This document shows positions 58,401 to 64,000 of a stretch of DNA of 64,000 bases, in pieces. This stretch comes from Nannobrachium achirus (lineage: Eukaryota; Chordata; Actinopteri; Myctophiformes; Myctophidae). Under the pieces are notes generated by a model. The model ran no database searches. It was given only the letters and a program-made list of their open reading frames with translations, and was not told where the DNA came from. Each line of letters opens with the position of its first letter. Positions within the stretch are counted from its first letter, which is position 1. The stretch spans positions 13,155,043 to 13,219,042 of the forward strand of contig OY997643.1 in NCBI GenBank assembly GCA_963921795.1. The letters run 5' to 3'. The position numbers were made by a program, and so were the translations under genes.

Positions 58401-59480
58401 ACATGATTATCAGGTATTATGATTATACTAGGAGGAAGATTTTTTCCAAAGAAGTGTACAGAAAGAATTAAAATAAGGTTTTTATGTGGCCACAACCACC
58501 AGTTCATTAAGTATGCCTGGTTGTCATGGTGGGTGGTGACCCAGCTGAAGTTAGCCACACCCACAGTGTTGGGTGAATGGTAAAAGGGCAGGGGATGATT
58601 ATATGATACAAAGGGAATACATAATTGCTCATAATAACCACACCAGGGGGTCTAATGAAGTACTGTCAACCTTCTAGACACATGAAAACCTGAAAACCAG
58701 AAAAAGTACAAACTATGACAGACTTTAAGTCTGTCTGTTTATTAATATTTAACAAATGAAAAATGTTTTATAACATCCTAAATAATAACTGCACTGCACT
58801 AGCTTCAATGGAACACAAGTTATTTGTCCAATATCCATTTCCTGAAAAGTAACGGTTTCAGACACAGGGCTTCCGTCCAACAGCGACGATATTCAAACAT
58901 TCAAAGGTGTCAGAAGTCTAAAGGGAAGATAAGACAGGAGGGAATCCACACAAAGATGAGCAGATATGTCCAGGTTCACTGCCGATGAACAAAGTGCCCA
59001 CGCATGTTTTTTTATGAGTCTCATTCATAGCCTCTTCTGAGTGCCTTTCTTCCAAAGACAACCCACGTTGAGAGCCGAGTGCATTCACTCATCGCACACC
59101 AACTTCAGAGGCTGCCAACTCTTCCTAATGACCCTCTTACATTATTGAAAAAGCCTAAACACCTCTCTTACCCGGCTACAGAAATTGCCATTAACCTTGG
59201 CGAAGTGATATTCAAATCCAGTTAGAGATAACTCGGGTCTCCGATATCCCCTGGCGGGGAAGGAAATGTAAATGCGCTCTCGCCGAGGCAGATGGAGAAA
59301 AACCGCCCGTCGTTTGAAGTTACAGCAGCAGAAGTCGTTGCTGGTGACAGGCCCTCCAACCCCCTCGGTAAAATATTCAGGACCCAGTCTCATTGAGAGG
59401 CATTCTCTCTCTCTCCGCTGTTTGCCTGCCATACTGGGCTGCGGCACGACTGGGCCAGGCAGGGACTGCCTGGTGACACC
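58401..59480. other. No recognisable gene or repeat
   Basis: About 1.1 kb with no domain-bearing frame, no terminal repeats and no hairpin. Confidence 0.5.
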
Positions 59481-60079
59481 TTAACGCTCAAAAACCTGGA
59501 ATGCGCTCGAGTCGTGTTAGATTTGAACCACTTTAACTATTATGTTATGCTTTAACTATTGAAAAATAGCAGATCTACAAGCTCACAGCGCGGCACCGAG
59601 TGCCGCGCTGCAAGCTTGTAGATCTGCTATTTTTGAAAAATCGTTAAAATTTGTGCAAATCTTTCACTATGTATTTTTCAAAGCAAACTTTTGTAACTCA
59701 AATCTCTGCTTCTGGGGGGTCCATGGAACAACATATTTTGAGATGGGGTCTGTGGCCAAATACCTGTAATTTTGGGGGGTCCTTGACGTGAAAAAGTTCG
59801 AGAACCACTGATTTAGAGGAAGGATTTCAAAGTCGGGTCAAAGATCGCGTCAAAGATACTCAAAGACTTGCACACATTTTCACGATTTTTTCAAAAATAG
59901 CGATTTGAGAACCACTGATTTAGAGGAAGGATTTGGAAGTAGGGTCAAAGATATTCAAAGACTTGCACATGCACACATTTTCAAGATTTTTCAAAAATAG
60001 CAGATCTACAAGCTCGCAGCGCGGCAAGCGTAGAATAATGGTTAAAGTGACGCATGCGTTCTAGGTATTTGAGGGTTAA
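59481..60079. mobile_element. TTAA-flanked MITE (piggyBac-like), copy 13, subfamily B, with internal duplication
   Basis: TTAA at 59481-59484 and 60076-60079. The left hairpin is complete; the right one is cut short at 'gcagcgcggcaa'. The stretch 'gagaaccactgatttagagg' ... 'acttgcaca' is present twice in tandem (about 59809-59895 and 59907-59990). Confidence 0.8.
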
Positions 60080-60905
60080 AGGCAAGAAAAGAAAAAAATA
60101 ACTTTAGCAAATGTTTACAAATTCTGCGCGGCGCAGCGACAGTGAATAACAGCCCGAGGATTATCTCGCTGTGCAGACAAGAATTCAGGAGATGTGATTT
60201 ATGGAGAGAGGGGAGAGAAAAAAAAGGGGGGAAAAAAAACTAATATAAATAAATAAATAACCCCCCTTCCCCCCTCCAGAGTATATGCCGTGTCCCTCTA
60301 ACTGTCCTGAAATATTGTGATCTGCCGTGCGTTGTTATTGACAAATCATTGCAAATTGAATTCCCTTGGTGTGAGCTGACGTACACTGTCAAAGCCGATT
60401 TGATTCCATTGTGGAGATACCTGACTGCCAATCAGCCGAGGCTCTGATACTGTGCAACGGACCGGAGAGAATCCCCGCGATCGTTACCCTTATCACCTCG
60501 GCAACTGGCCTCAAAAAAATGAATGGAGGAAGAAAGAAAGGGAAGATGAAGCAATGGAGGGAGAGAGAGGGGGGGGGGGGAGAGGGTAGGAGAGATGGAG
60601 AGAGAGAGAGAGGAGTGTGAGCAATAAGGAGAGTGTGCTGTGGCCATCAAAGGATTGCATTCAGAAATGTGAAGATTAGAAGTTCTGCATGACTTTACCA
60701 CTGGGGGGAGAACAGCAAAAAAAAGAGAAAGTCAACACATGCAACACTGAGTAAACCGATCGATTGTTAGGAACACTGGCAGACACCCAGCCTTTCAAAT
60801 AGTGTTGCATGTACGGTACAGTACATTAAATGTGACTACTATTACGGAGCTGGAAAGAATATAAATAAAATATTCCAATGTAAACGAAAGGCATTGGCCA
60901 AGACA
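60080..60905. other. No gene; (GA)n-rich tract only
   Basis: Purine-rich stretch at about 60540-60620 and a C-rich run near 60265. No exon or terminal repeats recognised. Confidence 0.5.
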
Positions 60906-60913
60906 TTCTAAGT

Positions 60914-61390
60914 CATACATGGGCAACTGGCGGCACTGGGGCCACATGCGGCCCCCACCTTCACTTAATGCGGCCCACAGGTTAATATCAGAATACTGAT
61001 ATATTATTGATTTCAGCTGTTACAATTCCAAACATGACCTGCTTTAATTCCGTCTGTCTATATTAGTAACTTAATGACTAGTATAGTAGTATTAAAATGT
61101 ATTTCTTTTTATTTCCAAAGTATTTGTATTTAGGTATATAACTAAATGCCTTTGAAATTAAATCAAAATGTTACATTTCAGGATTCCAATTAAGAAATAA
61201 CAAAAAATAATTCAGGATTCCAATTCAAAAGAAGCAAAAATAGCCCATCTACAAGCTCTACAAACTTTTAAGCTTGTAGATCGGCTATTTTTGATTCTAT
61301 TGAATGCAATACTAGAATGACAAATGTGGCCCTCTGGAGGGAAGGTGGAAATATAGTGGCCCTCACCATCATCAAAGTTGCCCAGCCCTG
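60914..61390. mobile_element. hAT-like MITE with GTTGCCCAGCCCTG end
   Basis: Left end CATACATGGGCAACTGGCGG, right end AAGTTGCCCAGCCCTG, with GCGGCCC/GGGCCAC words. The exact 8-bp duplication TTCTAAGT lies at 60906-60913 and 61391-61398. It contains a dispersed hairpin (61235-61292). Confidence 0.9.
61235..61292. repeat. Dispersed hairpin, short-centre form
   Basis: Arms 'caaaaatagcccatctacaa' and 'ttgtagatcggctatttttg' enclose an unusual centre, gctctacaaacttttaagc. Confidence 0.85.
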
Positions 61391-61794
61391 TTCTAAGTAT
61401 TTAACACAGCGGGTGCCCACGAGGTGTCTACACGCCAATCTCTTTGATGTCTCTGGAGGCCCACGACGCGTTGACGTGTTTACTGTATTTACAGTATTAA
61501 CTTTAAATCTCACCGTTACGTTGGGGCTGCGCCTGGATGTAGCCCATTAGCCGCTAGTCGCTTCGAGTCGACGCTGAGAGCATCGCGCGGCCGTTTTTCT
61601 CCGTATACTCGAATGCATTTCCCCATCTTTAACGCCCTTTATCTCCGATGTTTGTTTTATGGCTAAAACTTTGGCGTGGTGCGGCAAAATGTCCAAATTT
61701 GGATCGGCAATGAACAGCTATGATCAACACTGGCCCATACAGTAAGTTACACAATAACATCCTGTCTGCGCTCATGTGACCAAGTGACGTCATG

Positions 61795-61896
61795 ACGCAT
61801 GCATTGACGCAACAGGGCCTTGTATTCTTCTATGGAGGTGGCTTTGGGCACTTAGCTGGGGCTCTGGCGCCACCTTTTGGGCAGTCAATGTGTTAA
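61795..61896. repeat. Right-end fragment of the CACATAGGACGCC MITE family
   Basis: Ends 'ggcagtcaatgtg' + TTAA (61893-61896), as at 46800-46813. The left end could not be located. Confidence 0.45.
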
Positions 61897-61981
61897 AAAG
61901 GTAGGGTAAGCGACAAGTAACAAAATGGGTCGATGACATGTTCTGATAGTACTAGTTACTATAGACTAGAGCAAGGGTCTT

Positions 61982-62440
61982 CAACAGGGGGTCCTCAGAG
62001 TTACTACAGGGGGTCCTCCAAATCTTTGTGTAATAGGACAATTCTTTTAAATGAACAACTGGACTCAATTTGTAGATCTGCTATTTTTGGCTAAAGTTCT
62101 CCTCAGAGTGGGGATGTGAGGGTCACATCCCCACTCTGAGGAGAACTTTAGCCAAAACTAGCAGATCTACAAGCTCTCAACGCCTCGCAGCAGCTTGTAG
62201 ATCGGCTATTTTTGGCAAATAGGTTTGGAGTGAAAGGTCAAATTTACTAACTATCAACGATTTAAGTGGTTAAATGTCTGAAAAAACACATTGACACGAA
62301 TCCAACATAGACTGATGACAGTGCTGTCAAACAAGTCTATGAATCTATCGATGAAATCGATGCAAATCTGAACAGAATTCTATACAATATGTAGTGGGGG
62401 TCCCTGCTTCATCTCCCTGTCAGCTAAATACCCCTGCAAT
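61982..62440. mobile_element. hAT-like element of the GGGGTCTTCAA family, third copy
   Basis: Reverse orientation: begins CAAGGGTCTTCAACAGGGGG and ends near 'gctaaatacccctg'. It is the most diverged of the three copies. The inside is rearranged into a long palindrome (62070-62170) plus a hairpin (62148-62215). Confidence 0.65.
62070..62170. repeat. Long palindrome made of two half hairpins
   Basis: Arms of about 45 bp run from 'gtagatctgctatttttggc' through 'tctcctcagagtggggatgt' and back to 'gccaaaactagcagatctac'. The palindrome appears to be an inverted duplication of the half hairpin and its flank. Confidence 0.9.
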
Positions 62441-63107
62441 AGTGTTTGGTCCATATAAGGATAGACCCATTTTGTCATTTGAATTAAATGAAATCACTTA
62501 CCTATACCTTTAAGTGAGCAAGTCAAAGTTCAATACAACCATACGTGTATGTCTTTGCCAAGGGTTTATTGAGCAAATCAACTCAATATCTAGTGCAAAA
62601 CTTTACATTTCATGCTCTCAAGAGTAAGAATTATTGTTTAACCTCTGCATTACATAATTTACAAGAAGTCTACACAATTAGAGATTGTAGAATCTTCTTA
62701 TTTTGGCTGTTATCTCTCCTATAGTAAAAATATCAATACAGCGTGGAATTATCCAACGACAACAAAATATTCTATATATGTTTTTGGCTACATTTCATCA
62801 AACGGTGGTCCGTGGCTCAACCGCTGAATAAATAATGGACCTGGATATGAGAAAGGCTGAAAACCACAGCACTAACTATTCAGTATTTATACAATATTCA
62901 TCATCAGATGCCTTGATGCAGATACAGTAGATGAAGCTGGTCCCACCAATTAAGCTACAGTATGGCTCATTATACCAACCATGTGAAAATATAGTCCTTG
63001 GTGAGCACTATACCCGTGTGCTTGCCAGGCCCAGCACTGTGGAAATGTTTGTCTTAAGTGTAAAATTTGACCATTAAAAGTGTAAATCGTGTACATCAAT
63101 CAAACAA
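62441..63107. other. No recognisable gene or repeat
   Basis: Unique-looking AT-rich sequence. Confidence 0.5.
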
Positions 63108-63183
63108 CAGAAATAGCAAATCTACAAGCTCACTACATGTTGCAGGCAGCGCGACACATTTTGAGCTTTAGACCCGCTATAGA
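63108..63183. repeat. Diverged dispersed hairpin without visible host MITE
   Basis: 'gaaatagcaaatctacaagc' and 'gagctttagacccgctat' pair imperfectly around 'ttgcaggcagcgcgac'. Confidence 0.5.
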
Positions 63184-63890
63184 GCATCACAGTGGGTGTG
63201 GTTTACTGATTCCACAAAAAAATCTCCCATTCATTTCCTCAGACTTTCACGAAAATATTTATAACAATTATGTTAAGACATGAACCAAGCCATCCAGGAT
63301 CTCAGTGAATCATGACCATGAAACCGTTGTTTCTATGAAAATAAAGTTTTGAAAATGTATTGTATAGCTCAGAATTTTACTGTATATACAATACATGTCT
63401 GTGGCATGAACGGTAGGATGGGTTTGATTGATAGACTGAATCTTTAATGATCATGAAATAAAAACAGGTAACATAACATACTGTACATCTGACCGGAGCC
63501 ACCATAATCAAAAGGATAACGAAAGAAAGCGCAGCTTGTTTGTGTGCATGATATATCTAGAGTTCAAGATATGAACAAGTATCTGAGTGAATGCGTGAGA
63601 GTGCCTGCCACTCAAAGGGTATGTGTGAACAATTTCAATGTAGCAGGGCTACAACTCTATATACCTGCTGCTTTGATAAACAATCCTGATATCGTGCCAA
63701 CATGAAGGAAGGAGTGCCTTTAAAGTCTGTGCATTGGTTCTGCAATGCTGTAGTGTTATTTAGATCTCTGAATTCTTTCCACCCAGTTCTAACGCCAACA
63801 ACCAGACATATTGGTAGGAGGTGGAGAGCTCCAATACGTCTAGCTATCGAGACTCAGTACAAAGTAATATTCGGTAATAATACTTAAGCC
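63184..63890. other. No recognisable gene or repeat
   Basis: The frame at 63702-63887 has no known domain; otherwise unique-looking sequence. Confidence 0.45.
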
Positions 63891-63894
63891 AAAC

Positions 63895-64000
63895 ATTCAC
63901 AATAATCGTATTGTGGAGATTTAAGTTTATAGTGAAATTATTCTCCGTCATGCACCGGGATCAATTCACCTTTTATTTGCCGAGCTGCATATATCTGGTG
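63895..64000. mobile_element. GGGATGG-family hAT-like MITE, cut by the window edge
   Basis: 'cacaataatcgtattgtgg' and 'gtcatgcaccgggatcaatt' align with 22775-22880. The element runs beyond 64000; its left end is degraded. Confidence 0.65.

Overview
The window looks like intronic DNA of a ray-finned fish, probably a percomorph teleost. The basis is one recognisable host exon with vertebrate splice signals, long CA/GT microsatellites, fish-type tRNA-derived SINEs, a 5'-truncated LINE, and a very dense load of short non-autonomous DNA transposons with 8-bp (hAT-type) or TTAA (piggyBac-type) target duplications. No retrovirus, LTR element or Polinton was recognised. The only confidently identified host coding sequence is one minus-strand exon of the GTP-specific succinyl-CoA synthetase beta subunit (suclg2) at 6376-6517. 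Everything to its right is therefore intron 1 of that gene or DNA upstream of it; I could not find exon 1 or exon 3.

Layout. 1-25 kb: nested MITEs (hAT-like at 2.6, 3.5, 5.8, 7.5, 12.4, 18.3, 22.7 and 24.3 kb; TTAA-flanked MITEs at 8.3, 9.2, 15.5, 16.2, 17.2, 19.5, 21.8 and 23.2 kb), a SINE at 10.9 kb, a CArG-box-rich repeat at 1-405 and 10.2 kb, and an inverted minisatellite at 20.5-21.3 kb. 43-64 kb: the same landscape, with more copies of the same families, a second SINE, a second CArG repeat carrying a clean hAT insertion, and a LINE 3' end at 56.7 kb.

25.35-42.74 kb: a different kind of DNA. This 17.4-kb, mostly AT-rich block has arms of about 3.4 kb in inverted orientation. Each outer end carries a GC-rich array of GGACGCGGCCGT-like 12-mers. 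Between the arms is a 3.1-kb core with a decayed C2H2 zinc-finger exon. Each complete arm carries a promoter (CCAAT boxes and TATA) and a 52-nt first coding exon with a good splice donor, pointing outward. A near-identical internal tandem duplication of about 7.4-7.7 kb gives four arms (two truncated), two zinc-finger copies and three promoter copies. An identical 8-mer, TCCCTCGA, sits just outside each end. I saw none of the MITEs that crowd the flanks inside the block, so it looks like a young mobile or segmental insertion.

A second theme is a short palindrome of about 46-80 bp with conserved arms GCAGATCTACAAGCTC / GAGCTTGTAGATCTGC and three different centres. I count roughly forty full or half copies. 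They lie inside several otherwise unrelated transposon families and also outside any element I could delimit.
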